64,000 nt of DNA from Desulfatirhabdium butyrativorans DSM 18734 (GCF_000429925.1 NZ_AUCU01000004.1:124001-188000); one strand, 5' to 3'. Shown: positions 27,696 to 37,216, numbered from the stretch's first letter. Translations and numbers: made by a program. The notes: generated by a model from the letters alone, not told the origin.

Positions 27696-28375
27696 AATCC
27701 GTATATTGGATACTTGTTGTCGGCACCGGGGTGGTGCTGGCGGTTGTTGGGTGGCAATACTGGCCGTTCGTGGCATCTTCCGTTTCCTGGCGTACGCTGA
27801 CCGACAAAGAGGCGCTCGAGGCGCTCATCCGTTCCTTCGGCGTTTGGGCGCCGGCCGTTTTCATCGGATTGCAGATCCTGCAGGTGGTTTTCGCGCCAAT
27901 TCCCGGGGAGGCGACCGGCTTTTTGGGCGGATATGTTTTTGGGGCGCCGCTTGGTCTGTTGTATTCCACGATCGGTCTTTCCATCGGCTCCGTGATCAAT
28001 TTTTATCTGGGGAGAGTGCTGGGGCAGGCCATCGTCTTTCGGATCGTTCCGGAAAAGCAGGCGGAAAAACTCGCTTATCTGGTCAGGCCCAAGGCCGTGC
28101 TGGGGCTTTTTCTGCTCTTCATTTTTCCCGGTTTTCCCAAAGACTACCTGTGTTTGTTCCTGGGCCTGACGACCATGCGCTTTTCCCTGTTTTTCTGGAT
28201 TGCGGCAGTCGGCCGAATTCCCGGAACGCTGTTGCTCAGCCTTCAGGGGGCATCGCTGATGCAGCGGAATTATACGATGTTCGTTTGGCTTGCGGTTTCC
28301 TGCGCTTTGCTGGCCGGATTGACGTATCGGTTCAAAGCCTCCTTGCTGAGATGGATCGAGCGCTATGGGCAATGA
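27692..28375 (+). CDS. TVP38/TMEM64 (VTT domain) membrane protein
   Basis: A 227-residue membrane protein with a VTT/SNARE-associated core: APIPGEATGFLGGYVFG, IGSVINFYLGRVLG and FLLFIFPGFPKDYLCLFLGLTTM. The family relates to DedA and lipid scrambling or transport. The GTG start overlaps the pgk stop (GTGA), so the genes are co-transcribed; no functional tie is evident. Confidence 0.85.
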   Translation: MKSVYWILVVGTGVVLAVVGWQYWPFVASSVSWRTLTDKEALEALIRSFGVWAPAVFIGLQILQVVFAPIPGEATGFLGGYVFGAPLGLLYSTIGLSIGSVINFYLGRVLGQAIVFRIVPEKQAEKLAYLVRPKAVLGLFLLFIFPGFPKDYLCLFLGLTTMRFSLFFWIAAVGRIPGTLLLSLQGASLMQRNYTMFVWLAVSCALLAGLTYRFKASLLRWIERYGQ

Positions 28376-28427
28376 GGAAGGGGAAGCGATGGCGCTGCCA
28401 TCGCAACACGCGTGATGGGGGCCGGGT

Positions 28428-29489
28428 ATGCTCTACTGGATGACGCGGGAAGAATTGAGCCTTTCGGATCGGCTGAGACGTTCCTATTATGAGTTGCTTC
28501 GGGATCAGCTCGATCAGTGGATGGTGGAGCATGCCCTGATTCGATCGTATCGCAATTTCGTCGAGGCCGATGAACCCTATCCCTTTGTCGAGAAGCGTGA
28601 ACTCAAACCCAAAGCCAGAATTCCGGATATCGAATATCCCCTGCACCAGGCCTTCCTGGTGATGTTCGTCGAAGACATCATTCCGGACTCCTTCAAGAAA
28701 TACATCCGCTTTTTCAACGAAAACATTACGACCAAAAGCAACCTTCAGACGCTTCAACTCCCATCCCTTCCGGATCATTTCAATCGGAGCCAGAAATATC
28801 TCGAATCAGCGGTTTTCCCAAACGTTCTCGAAGAATTGCTGCCGATCGACTATGCCCTGCTCATCCAGCGGGATCCGGCATCCAAAAGGCGAAACCGCTA
28901 TCAATTGTCCCATTTCCATGTGCGTATCGATTACCCCATCGCCAAATCGGCCGAAGAGCTGGCCCTGCGGTTGCGCTATATCAGCAAGGACCTCTTCGAA
29001 CGAGGCGAGAAATACGCGGAGGACTTGCAGAAAAAATTCTTCGAATACTATGGGATGTCATCGATGGCAGGCGGAAGGCGAACGGCGGCCATCGTGGCAG
29101 CGCAATATCTCCGGAAACTCTCCTGCATCTCGACCGTCTATGTGGGCAGCAGCGCCTATCGCGGACTGATGCGTATCGGCGAGCGGCACACCGCCAAAAT
29201 GGTACTCATGACTTTTTCCCACGAAGAGCTCAGGCAGATCGCAGCGGAGAATGGGCTGGACGAACAAATGTTGCGGAAGAACTATCTGGTGGATTTGAAG
29301 GAAGATGGCGGCGTGTGCATCGTGTATGTGGCCTATTCGCCGTCCAATGCGGCTCGGCCGCCGGAAGACGGGAAACTGCGCAAACTTCGACCGGAGCTGA
29401 GCTGGCTGACCATTTCCTGCCAGCAGATCCTGCCAAAACCGGGCGTGCGGCAATACCCGCCGCTTTCCGTCAATTGGGTGTATTCCTGA
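28428..29489 (+). CDS. Conserved-looking protein of unknown function, 353 aa
   Basis: A 353-residue soluble protein with balanced composition and no signal peptide or membrane helix. It starts MLYWMTREELSLSDRLRRSYYELLRDQ and contains a basic helical stretch (KRRNRYQLSHFHVRIDYPI). Cysteines are few. I do not recognise the family. A GGGCCGGGT context precedes the ATG; the gene is 52 bases after the VTT gene and ends in a convergent region with a perfect hairpin. Confidence 0.75.
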   Translation: MLYWMTREELSLSDRLRRSYYELLRDQLDQWMVEHALIRSYRNFVEADEPYPFVEKRELKPKARIPDIEYPLHQAFLVMFVEDIIPDSFKKYIRFFNENITTKSNLQTLQLPSLPDHFNRSQKYLESAVFPNVLEELLPIDYALLIQRDPASKRRNRYQLSHFHVRIDYPIAKSAEELALRLRYISKDLFERGEKYAEDLQKKFFEYYGMSSMAGGRRTAAIVAAQYLRKLSCISTVYVGSSAYRGLMRIGERHTAKMVLMTFSHEELRQIAAENGLDEQMLRKNYLVDLKEDGGVCIVYVAYSPSNAARPPEDGKLRKLRPELSWLTISCQQILPKPGVRQYPPLSVNWVYS

Positions 29490-29556
29490 AACGCAAGCAA
29501 CCCAATGGATGGGTAGGTATCCCGGTTATTTCAAAACCCCGCCCCCTCAATCGAAG

Positions 29557-29591
29557 CCGCCCTGCCCGGCGATGTCGCACGGGCAGGGCGG
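29557..29591. terminator. Perfect hairpin between convergent genes
   Basis: CCGCCCTGCCCG and CGGGCAGGGCGG form a perfect 12-bp stem around an 11-base loop. It sits between two converging stops. No U-run follows on either strand, so it may be a weak bidirectional terminator or an mRNA end-protecting hairpin. Confidence 0.5.
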
Positions 29592-29640
29592 TCTGAATCC
29601 CGTCAATGTTTTTCGATATTCCGCTTGCGGGTGGGATCGA

Positions 29641-30351
29641 TCAATCCCTGCTGTTTCCCACACCGAAAATCCGGAGCAGCATCAGGAACAGGTTGATGAA
29701 ATCCAGATACAGGGTCAGCGCTCCGAGAATGGCACCTTTGCGGATGACGCCCTCATCCAGATCCGCAGGCTGTGTCAGGGCCATCATCTTGAGTTTCTGG
29801 GTGTCGTAGGCAGTCAATCCGACAAATACGACCACACCGATGTAGCTGATGACGGCGTTCATGGCGGAGCTCTGCAGAAACATGTTGACAAGAGATGCAA
29901 TGATGATGCCGAAAAGCCCCATGACCATGAAACTGCCCACGCTCGTCAGGTCTTTTTTGGTTACCATCCCGTAAACGCTGCAGGAAACGAACGTGGCCGC
30001 ACATACGAAAAACGTGGAGGCGATGGATGCGCGGGTATAGGCCAGAAAGATGACCGAAAGCGTCAAGCCGTTCAGCACCGAGTAGATCATGAAAATACCG
30101 GTTGCTGTCGATGCCCGCATGCGGCTGATGCGGGCGCTCAGGGAAAACACCAGGACGAGCTCGGCGATGATCAACCCGAAAAACAGGATGGAGTTGCCGA
30201 AAATCAGCCGGATCAGGGCTTCGCTGTTTGCCGTTGAATATGCGGTGAAGCCGGTAATGGCCAAGCCGGCAGCCATCCAATTGTAGGTGCTGCGCACGAA
30301 TTGGTTGACAGCAACAACGGGACGGCTCGTATCGAACGCAATGGGTCGCAT
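29641..30351 (-). CDS. Bax inhibitor-1 / YccA family membrane protein
   Basis: A 236-residue protein with seven hydrophobic helices and the family end AYDTQKLKMM...LDFINLFLMLLRIFG. The acidic residues D in AYDTQ and D in LDFIN correspond to the pH-sensing pair of BI-1 calcium-leak proteins. The start at 30351 is supported by GGAG 9 bases upstream; a longer frame exists but lacks a site. Transcribed alone. Confidence 0.87.
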   Translation of the reverse strand: MRPIAFDTSRPVVAVNQFVRSTYNWMAAGLAITGFTAYSTANSEALIRLIFGNSILFFGLIIAELVLVFSLSARISRMRASTATGIFMIYSVLNGLTLSVIFLAYTRASIASTFFVCAATFVSCSVYGMVTKKDLTSVGSFMVMGLFGIIIASLVNMFLQSSAMNAVISYIGVVVFVGLTAYDTQKLKMMALTQPADLDEGVIRKGAILGALTLYLDFINLFLMLLRIFGVGNSRD

Positions 30352-30580
30352 AAGATGCTCCTTTCTTTTTGTCAGTGAGCGAACGCCATCAAACGATTTC
30401 CACCAGCACAGCGCCATTCCGTAACCCTTCGATCCGTACCGCGCTGCCCGATGCCAATCTTTTTCCAATACAATAACACAACTGGCGGCCTTTTCAAGCC
30501 GAATCGATCATCGAGATAGGGGATAGGGAAAAGGGAAGAGGGAAGAGGGGCGGATCGGGGCGGTTGGATAGAAAAGCGCA
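30352..30580. repeat. Intergenic with heptad array (GATAGGG)5
   Basis: Seven-base units GATAGGG twice, AAAAGGG, AAGAGGG twice occupy 30515-30549. The rest of the region to the Bax-inhibitor start is unstructured and holds its promoter. Confidence 0.65.
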
Positions 30581-30640
30581 ACATTGCCTGCCCGCAGGCG
30601 GCGTGCTGCTCCGAATAGGGGCTTTGCGTTCAGCCACTAT
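30581..30640. mobile_element. Right half of a MITE-like element
   Basis: TTGCCTGCCCGCAGGCGGCG followed by CTGCTCCGAATAGGGGCTTT and GCGTTCAGCCACTA. It matches the right ends of the 54759 and 43649 copies; no left end is found. Confidence 0.6.
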
Positions 30641-30772
30641 CTTCTTGACATGGTACCTGCTTCGCTTTACGTTCGGGCGCGTTGATTTGCTCGAAATGAA
30701 CAGCCGTCAGGCGGATCGGAAATCGACGGGTTTTGCCGATCGCCGGTGGGTCAGGATTTGGCGGGAGAGACG

Positions 30773-31303
30773 ATGTACCGAACAGGGATTGGTTTTGACA
30801 TTCATCGGCTGCAGGCCAGTCGCAGGCTGGTGTTGGGCGGGGTGGAGATTCCCTTTGAAAAAGGCCTCCTGGGACATTCGGATGCCGATGTGCTGACGCA
30901 TGCCGTTTGTGATGCCATCCTGGGTGCCGCCGGTCTCGGGGACATCGGCATCCATTTCCCGGACACCGATCCCCGATATTGTGGCATTGACAGTCTGGTG
31001 CTGCTGCGGCGCACGGTCGAGATGGCCGAGGCCAGGGGATATGCCGTGGTGAACATCGATGTTTCGGTTCTTGCCGAGGCGCCGAAATTGAAGCCGTACC
31101 GGGAACGCATGCAGGAAACCCTTGCCGGGGCCTGCGGGGTGAACCCGGACGCTATCAATATCAAGGCAACCACAATGGAAACGCTGGGTGAAATCGGCAG
31201 GGGCGAAGCCATCGCTGCGATGGCCGTTGCCCTGATCCGGCGTGTTGCAGCATCGGCCGATGCGAGAAAGGACTCCGAATGGTGCAGGGAAGATGATCGT
31301 TGA
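30773..31303 (+). CDS. ispF: 2-C-methyl-D-erythritol 2,4-cyclodiphosphate synthase
   Basis: A 176-residue IspF of the MEP isoprenoid pathway. YRTGIGFDIHRL carries the Asp and His zinc ligands; HSDADVLTHAVCDAILGAAGLGDIG is the CDP-binding core; KATTMETLGEIGRGEAI ends the fold. About 15 extra residues follow and overlap the next gene. GGGAGAG precedes the ATG at 30773. ispD is not adjacent. Confidence 0.93.
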   Translation: MYRTGIGFDIHRLQASRRLVLGGVEIPFEKGLLGHSDADVLTHAVCDAILGAAGLGDIGIHFPDTDPRYCGIDSLVLLRRTVEMAEARGYAVVNIDVSVLAEAPKLKPYRERMQETLAGACGVNPDAINIKATTMETLGEIGRGEAIAAMAVALIRRVAASADARKDSEWCREDDR

Positions 31304-32453
31304 AAATCACCCACTGCTGATCAACGGCGGCGAAGCGCTGGCCGCTTTCGTGGATTCGCTGCAACGCATCGATGTGTTGGCGGTCGATCTGGAAGCCGAT
31401 TCGCTTTACCATTACCATGAGAAAATCTGCCTCATGCAACTGGCGACCGAAAACCGGATTGCCTTGGTAGACCCGCTGGATATTGCCGAGATGTCGCTGT
31501 TGAAACCCGTTTTCGAAAATCCGGATGTCCTCAAGATCTTTCACGGCGCAGACTACGATATCCGAAGCCTGTTCCGGGATTTTGGTTTTTGTGTCGGCCC
31601 GATTTTCGATACGGAGCTGGCCAGCCGTTTTCTGGGCAACCGGCACAGCGGCCTGGAGGCCGTTCTGAAAGAACGTTTCGGCGTGCAGGTGGACAAACGC
31701 TTTCAGAAAAAAGACTGGTCCAAACGCCCGCTATCCGACGAGATGCTGCATTATGCGGCGCAGGATGTCCAATACCTGATTCCGCTGCATCGCATGCTGC
31801 ATCAGGAATTGATGGATTGCGGGCGGCTCGATTGGGTCCGGGAAGAGTGCGAGCGTCTCAGCCGGGTGCGGTATGCCGATGATGGCAACGAGCCGCATTT
31901 TCTCCGCTTCAAGGGAGCGGGGAAGTTGAAGCCGCGATCGCTTTCGGCACTGGAGGAACTGCTGATTTTTCGGGATCGGGAAGCCCGGAAAGCCGACCGG
32001 CCCGCGTTTAAAGTCCTGGAAAACCGCGCCTTGCTGGCCATCGCTTCATCCCTGCCGGCAACACTGAATGAATTGAAATCGCTTCATGTGCTCAGCCCGC
32101 GCCAGGTGGATCGCTTCGGGAAAGAACTGGTCGATATCGTCCAGCAGCAGTGTCGCAAACCAGCCGATCAATTGCGCTGCTTTCCGCATAACGGCAGCCC
32201 CAACCGGGATCCGAAGTATACCGAACGGCTGGCGATGCTCAAACAGATGCGAAGCCAATTGTCGGAATCGTTGGCGATCGATCCCGGTCTGTTGTGCAAC
32301 AACGTGCTGCTCGGAAGGATCGCAGGCAGCGAGGCGCTCAGCATCGAGCGGCTTTCGGCGCTGGACGGCATGAAGAACTGGCAGATCGATCTGTTGGGCC
32401 CCCGGATTCTGGAAACCCTCTCATCGGCGCCGGGTGTCAGGATCGAAAAATGA
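31293..32453 (+). CDS. rnd: Ribonuclease D
   Basis: A 386-residue 3'-5' exoribonuclease. DEDD motifs: VDLEADSLYHY (Exo I), IFHGADYDIRSL (Exo II) and YAAQDVQYLIPL (Exo III). A HRDC domain follows (LKPRSLSALEELLIFRDREARKADRPAF). It trims tRNA 3' ends. The ATG at 31293 overlaps the ispF end by 11 bases; a longer frame to 31242 is inside ispF and less likely. It converges on the DUF486 gene with a 17-base tail overlap. Confidence 0.9.
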   Translation: MIVENHPLLINGGEALAAFVDSLQRIDVLAVDLEADSLYHYHEKICLMQLATENRIALVDPLDIAEMSLLKPVFENPDVLKIFHGADYDIRSLFRDFGFCVGPIFDTELASRFLGNRHSGLEAVLKERFGVQVDKRFQKKDWSKRPLSDEMLHYAAQDVQYLIPLHRMLHQELMDCGRLDWVREECERLSRVRYADDGNEPHFLRFKGAGKLKPRSLSALEELLIFRDREARKADRPAFKVLENRALLAIASSLPATLNELKSLHVLSPRQVDRFGKELVDIVQQQCRKPADQLRCFPHNGSPNRDPKYTERLAMLKQMRSQLSESLAIDPGLLCNNVLLGRIAGSEALSIERLSALDGMKNWQIDLLGPRILETLSSAPGVRIEK

Positions 32454-32778
32454 AGTACACCGCACCCATCAGGCAGAGACCCGCCCACAGGTAATCGAGT
32501 TTGAGCGGCTGGTGCATGTAAAAAATGGCGAAGGGCGCAAAGACCGACAGCGTGATGACTTCCTGCAGAATTTTCAGTTGGGGAAGGCTCAGCGTCGTAT
32601 AGCCGATGCGGTTTGCTGGCACCTGGATCAGATATTCGAACAGCGCGATGCCCCAGGATATGAAGGCCGCAATGTACCACTTGTTTCCGCCCATGTTTTT
32701 TAAATGGGCGTACCAGGCAAAGGTCATGAACAGGTTCGATGCCACCAGCATGATGGCGGTTTGTGCAATGATCGGCAT
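32437..32778 (-). CDS. DMT superfamily (DUF486) small membrane protein
   Basis: A ~113-residue protein with four hydrophobic helices: IMLVASNLFMTFAWYAHLK, WYIAAFISWGIALFEYLIQVPANRIGY, LQEVITLSVFAPFAIFYM and YLWAGLCLMGAVYFIF. The PANRIGY and TFAWY motifs match DUF486. The start at 32778 gives the family length; ATGs up to 32841 are also in frame. Confidence 0.8.
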   Translation of the reverse strand: MPIIAQTAIMLVASNLFMTFAWYAHLKNMGGNKWYIAAFISWGIALFEYLIQVPANRIGYTTLSLPQLKILQEVITLSVFAPFAIFYMHQPLKLDYLWAGLCLMGAVYFIFRS

Positions 32779-32966
32779 AAGCGATACCATAAGATGCAGA
32801 CTGACCGCGAAGGCACGGTTGCCTGAAGGTTTTCCGGCCATGAAACGGGTGGCCGCATCCCCTTCAAGAGGAGGCGGATTTTAATGACATTCGGGGCGAA
32901 TATCAAGAAGAATTGCGATTGTCTGTTTCCGGACAGGGCAATCTGACCCAGCGTTCCGCTTTGCTG

Positions 32967-33731
32967 TCAGGCGATTCGTCCAATCAGGCGAAGCAGTCCG
33001 TCCAGAATGGTCAGCGGATGCGGAGGGCAACCGGGAATCAACAGATCGATCGGGAGGAGGTTCGAGGCACCATTCATCGTTTCCGCATGACCGCTGTAAA
33101 TTCCGCCGGAAATGGCGCAGGCGCCGACAACGATGACGATCTTGGGGGAGGGTATGGCGTCATAGGTTTTCAGCAGCGCCGTATGCATGTTGGTCGTCAC
33201 CGGTCCGGTAATGAGCAGACCATCGGCATGCCGCGGGGAGGCGACAAACTGAATCCCGAAACGCCCCAGGTCCCACCCGACAGTTCCCAGAACATTCACA
33301 TCGGCTTCGCATGCGTTGCATCCCCCGGCACTTACCTGTCGAAGTTTGAGCGATCGCCCAAAGAGGCTTTTTCTGGCTGCATCCAACGATTCGGCCAGAT
33401 GCAGTGCCTGGCCGTCTCTCATGGTAAGATCTTCCCGTTTCCGGGCGCTCATCCGGTGATCCCGGCTGAACTGGATACGGCCATTCGGGCAGGCGGAAAC
33501 ACATTCGCGGCAGAAAATGCAGCGGCCCAGGTCCAACCGGATGGAACCATCCCTTGTGATGGCCTGAGTCGGGCAACTATCGGCGCAATGTCTGCAGTCT
33601 TGCGGGCAGGCGGGTGCCGATTGGATCGCGGGAACCCCGGCAAATCGTTCCGGCAGCGCCGGTGCAGGGCCCTTCGGATAGGATGTTGTCCGATGTTTTT
33701 GATGCATTCTTGCCCACAAGATGTCCAACAT
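32967..33731 (-). CDS. NuoB/HyfI-like subunit fused to 2x[4Fe-4S] ferredoxin (Ehr complex)
   Basis: A 254-residue protein. Residues ~38-90 carry two 4Fe-4S motifs (CPQDCRHCADSCP and CIFCRECVSACP). Residues ~130-254 are a small subunit of the complex I/group 4 hydrogenase type, with GGCNACE, VGACAISGG and PGCPPHP supplying the N2-type cluster ligands. HyfI/HycG and the HycF-like ferredoxin are usually separate, so this is a fusion. It is the last gene of the minus-strand operon, 79 bases after the large-subunit gene. Confidence 0.85.
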   Translation of the reverse strand: MLDILWARMHQKHRTTSYPKGPAPALPERFAGVPAIQSAPACPQDCRHCADSCPTQAITRDGSIRLDLGRCIFCRECVSACPNGRIQFSRDHRMSARKREDLTMRDGQALHLAESLDAARKSLFGRSLKLRQVSAGGCNACEADVNVLGTVGWDLGRFGIQFVASPRHADGLLITGPVTTNMHTALLKTYDAIPSPKIVIVVGACAISGGIYSGHAETMNGASNLLPIDLLIPGCPPHPLTILDGLLRLIGRIA

Positions 33732-33810
33732 GATTGGAAAGCCTTTCGATCAAAAGCCGGTTATCGTAAAAACAGGAATTGGAAGTCAGGAGCCGGAAGA
33801 ACGATGGAGA

Positions 33811-35340
33811 TTACAAATCGTGGCCGCAATATGACAGGTTGAAGCTCTTGTTGCACAGCGGAAAATCGGAAATCTCCTGATTGCGAAGCGCCTGCGCCAG
33901 ACCGAACCAGTTGTGAAACGACGGATCAACGACCTTATAACATTTGAAACGACCCTGGTCGTCCGTTATGGCCACATGACAGATTTCACCCCGCCACCCT
34001 TCAACCAGCGTAACCGCCAGCCGATTCGGCGTCAGGGAAGGGAGTTCCGCCCGGATGACATCCGGTGAGAAGCTTTTCAACAATTCCCGTAGAAAGGCGA
34101 TGGAACCCTGAATTTCCTGCCACCTGACCCATGCGCGGCTGAATACATCTCCTGAATCTCCGGTGGCAACCGGTATCTGGTAGTACTGGAAGATTCCCAG
34201 CGGATAATCCTGCCGAACATCGCGTTCCAGACCGCAGGCTCGGGCAGCAGGTCCGACAAGACCGATCGCTGTTGCCGTGTCTGCGGATATGGTGCCCGTT
34301 CCTTCAAAACGCGCCATGACCGATGAAGTATTCCACAGCAGATTGACCGCCGAATGGACATCTGCTTCCAGCACATCCAGCCGTCGCTCCATTTCGGATT
34401 GAATGGCCGTTGTCAGCGAGAATCCTGCGCCGCCGGGTCGAATGAGACCCCGGCCGAAACGATTTCCGCACAAGAGTGCGGTCATGTTCAGCACATCGCC
34501 ACGGATTCGGCCGCAATAGGAGGCGGTCGGCAAGAAACCCACATCTCCCGAAAGGGCTCCCAGGTCACCGATATGGTTGGCAAGCCGCTCCAACTCCAGG
34601 GCGATGCCGCGGATGCCGAGTGCGGCAAGCGGAACCGATATGCCGGCCAGCGCCTCCATGTTGTGGCAATAGGCTTGCGTATGGCCGATGGTCGTATCGC
34701 CTGCCAGTGTTTCCATATAATGGATGTTTCGGATGCCGGTTCCTGAAAGCATGGCCCGTTCCACCCCCCGATGCTGGTATCCAAGCGAGATTTCCAGGTG
34801 GAGGACCGTCTCCCCGTGGCATTGGAAGCGAAAATGACCAGGCTCGATGATGCCGGCGTGAACCGGGCCGACGGCAACCTCGTGGATCTCGTCGCCATCG
34901 ACCCGGAAAAAGGGCATGTCACCGATCTGCTGGGGAGCCCCACGGTTTTCCGGATCGGCGGGTGGCTGAAAGCGGATGGGCTTGAGCCAGGGATGGCCTT
35001 CGGGTACCAGGCCCCACTGTTCGAAAATTTCCCGCTCGAAGGCTTGAGCCTGGGGACATTCGGGCGTCAGCGCTGGATAGCCGGATCTCCCGCAATCGGT
35101 GTAGCACGGTGTCAACAGAGATCGGAGATCGTCGGACAGAATGGCCCAGAGGCGGAAGGAACCGGAGGACAGCGGATGTGCAAACAGGGCCGATAGCCGC
35201 ATTCCCTGATTGACGCCATCCAGGATGGTTTCCCGAAATTGCCGCATGTTCAAGGCGTCGAGTTGTGACAGGGAAACGGCGCGGCCATTTGGAATGTTCA
35301 AGTGAGAGTTGCTCATATGTTCAGACTTCTGAATGTTCAT
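33811..35340 (-). CDS. HyfG/HycE-like large subunit without NiFe ligands (Ehr complex)
   Basis: A 509-residue protein combining a NuoC-like 30-kDa N-terminal domain (~30-130) with a NuoD/hydrogenase large-subunit domain. Where group 4 hydrogenases have the N-terminal CGIC, residues 210-220 read ETLAGDTTIGH; where they have the C-terminal DPCxxC, residues 472-475 read DPSF. All four nickel-binding cysteines are absent, so it cannot be a NiFe hydrogenase. This matches energy-converting hydrogenase-related (Ehr) complexes. The start at 35340 or Met9 is unclear; neither has a clear ribosome site. A 356-base repeat-filled gap separates it from the preceding subunit gene. Confidence 0.85.
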   Translation of the reverse strand: MNIQKSEHMSNSHLNIPNGRAVSLSQLDALNMRQFRETILDGVNQGMRLSALFAHPLSSGSFRLWAILSDDLRSLLTPCYTDCGRSGYPALTPECPQAQAFEREIFEQWGLVPEGHPWLKPIRFQPPADPENRGAPQQIGDMPFFRVDGDEIHEVAVGPVHAGIIEPGHFRFQCHGETVLHLEISLGYQHRGVERAMLSGTGIRNIHYMETLAGDTTIGHTQAYCHNMEALAGISVPLAALGIRGIALELERLANHIGDLGALSGDVGFLPTASYCGRIRGDVLNMTALLCGNRFGRGLIRPGGAGFSLTTAIQSEMERRLDVLEADVHSAVNLLWNTSSVMARFEGTGTISADTATAIGLVGPAARACGLERDVRQDYPLGIFQYYQIPVATGDSGDVFSRAWVRWQEIQGSIAFLRELLKSFSPDVIRAELPSLTPNRLAVTLVEGWRGEICHVAITDDQGRFKCYKVVDPSFHNWFGLAQALRNQEISDFPLCNKSFNLSYCGHDL

Positions 35341-35696
35341 GGCGGTGTCGCCACCGCCGTCGATGAAAATGCGATCCTATTTTCCGGAAGGTCGGGCACA
35401 TAGCGGGGAGTCGATTATCAGGAGACAGGAGTCAGAAGAAAGCGGATGGTTCCCATTTTTTGTCGCTTGCTCCTGCGGCTTTCGCAGGAATCCCCCATGC
35501 AGCTGGGGCTGCACCCCGCTGAATGAATGTCGATGGAGCAACTTCCTTAGGAGTATGGCGACATGACAGCAGCCATACTGATCAGTGCCGACTGCCCACT
35601 GGCCACTTTCGTAGGAATCCTTCATTCTGACCTCTGACCTCTGTCTTCTGTCTTCTGTCTTCTGACTCCTGACTCCTGACTTCTGACTCCTGTTCC
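35341..35696. repeat. Repeat block inside the Ehr operon
   Basis: The 356-base gap contains a short AGGAGACAGGAGTCAGAAG run (35418-35438), the GAAAGCGGATGG...TTTTTTGTCGCTTGCTCCTGC composite block (35437-35540, also at 42000 and 43752), and a CTCTGTCTTCTGACTCCTG heptad array at ~35625-35697. It holds no gene. It separates the HyfF-like from the HyfG-like gene and might weaken downstream expression. Confidence 0.75.
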
Positions 35697-37214
35697 CTAC
35701 AACCCGCCAATGGTTGCCGCCGCTTTCCCCAGCACATGATCGAGCGGTTCCGGAATATAGACCCCCAGAATCAGGGTCAGAATGCCGAAGGCCAGAGGCG
35801 GTAAAACGGCGATTATCGGTTCCGAAATTCGTCTGAAAACAATCGGGTTGCGCGTATCCGAGCCCATATCGGATGGCGTTGCGGGGAGGCCGCCCGGTTT
35901 TCCCTGGGCCATTCGACAAAAAATGGCGGCCATGCCCATGAAGATGACCCCGAGAATGCCCAGATACAGAATGGCCACCCCCCACCTTCCCTGATGTATC
36001 GCTTCCTTCAGGATCAGCAATTCACTGACGAACAGTCCGAACGGCGGAGAGCCGGTGATGGCGAGAAACCCGCCCATCCAGAGAAGACCGCTGAAGGGGA
36101 GCGTTTGCAGAACCCCTCGGATGGTGGTTGTGGATTTGCTGTGATAGCGCGCCAGAATGTTGCCTGCAGTCAGAAAGAGCATGGCCTTCGTCAGCGAATG
36201 ATTGAGCGCATGCAGCATCGCGCCGTATATGCCGTCACCTCCCAGCCCGACCCCCAAAGACAGGATACCCATGTGCTCGACGCTGGAATAGGCGAGCATC
36301 CGCTTGAAATCAAGCTGTTTGACGATGAAAACGGCTGCAATCAGCATGGACAGCAGCCCGAAACCTACGAGAAGTGATTGCCCGTATGGAGCCATTCCCG
36401 CAGCCAGAATGACCTGATGAATGCGCAGAATCGACAGAAACGCACAATTGAGCAATGCGCCGGAGAGTAGTGCGGAAATCACCGAAGGGGATTCGCTGTG
36501 TGCATCCGGCAGCCAGGTATGCAGGGGGGCCAGTCCCATTTTGGTGCCATAGCCGACCAGCATGAAAATGAAGGTCGCCTTCAGCCAGGGGGTGTGCAAC
36601 TCGGATGCATGCCTGACCAGCTGCGTCAGCAGCATCGGGATATGCGTGTGCCCGTGGAGTGTGGCTGCGACGGCCAGAAAGAAATTGCCGAGAAGCGCCA
36701 GGGCAATGCCGACCGAACAAATCATGATATATTTCCAGGTCGCTTCGAGAGAGCGAACATGCCGGTGGAAATAGATCAGGGGCGCACTGGTCAGGGTTGT
36801 CGCTTCTACCGCCACCCAGAGCAGACCAAAGTGCTGACTGATGGTCACCAGGGTCATCATCCCGAGAAAAACCAGCAGGCAACCGACGAAAACGGATTCC
36901 CGGGCATTGCTGAACAGCAGCCCTTCCTGAAAATCCCGCCGGTGGCCCCAGTCTTCCCGGGCCAGATATCCGACGGCATAAACGGAAATGACGAGAAACA
37001 GGACGCTGGTGATGCTGAGCATCAACAGACCCGGTGAATCGAGAAGCAACCAGCCATCGAGCAGCGGGGCGGCCGGTGCAAACCAGAATGCGGCTGTCAA
37101 GCCGGAATGGATCAGGGCGGTGATCGGAAGCATACACCGCAGGATCCGGCCGGGTCGGACGAAAAAGGCCGCTGCCCCGGCAAGGATCGGTATGGCAAGC
37201 ACGAGAGCGATCAT
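35697..37214 (-). CDS. HyfF-like (NuoL/M/N family) membrane subunit (Ehr complex)
   Basis: A 505-residue antiporter-like subunit with about 14 helices. Conserved features include the Glu in WVAVEATTLTSAPLIYFHRH, KMGLAPLHTWLPDAHSESPS with its Lys and His, and IVKQLDFKRMLAYSSVEHMGILSLGVG. Proton-pumping role in the complex is inferred from the family. Starts 2 bases after the HyfE-like stop. The gap before the next subunit is filled by repeats. Confidence 0.88.
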   Translation of the reverse strand: MIALVLAIPILAGAAAFFVRPGRILRCMLPITALIHSGLTAAFWFAPAAPLLDGWLLLDSPGLLMLSITSVLFLVISVYAVGYLAREDWGHRRDFQEGLLFSNARESVFVGCLLVFLGMMTLVTISQHFGLLWVAVEATTLTSAPLIYFHRHVRSLEATWKYIMICSVGIALALLGNFFLAVAATLHGHTHIPMLLTQLVRHASELHTPWLKATFIFMLVGYGTKMGLAPLHTWLPDAHSESPSVISALLSGALLNCAFLSILRIHQVILAAGMAPYGQSLLVGFGLLSMLIAAVFIVKQLDFKRMLAYSSVEHMGILSLGVGLGGDGIYGAMLHALNHSLTKAMLFLTAGNILARYHSKSTTTIRGVLQTLPFSGLLWMGGFLAITGSPPFGLFVSELLILKEAIHQGRWGVAILYLGILGVIFMGMAAIFCRMAQGKPGGLPATPSDMGSDTRNPIVFRRISEPIIAVLPPLAFGILTLILGVYIPEPLDHVLGKAAATIGGL

Positions 37215-37216
37215 GA

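Noticed and set aside
33811-35340. Annotation as NiFe hydrogenase large subunit or formate hydrogenlyase
   Set aside because: All four metal-binding cysteines are replaced and no maturation protease or formate dehydrogenase gene is near.
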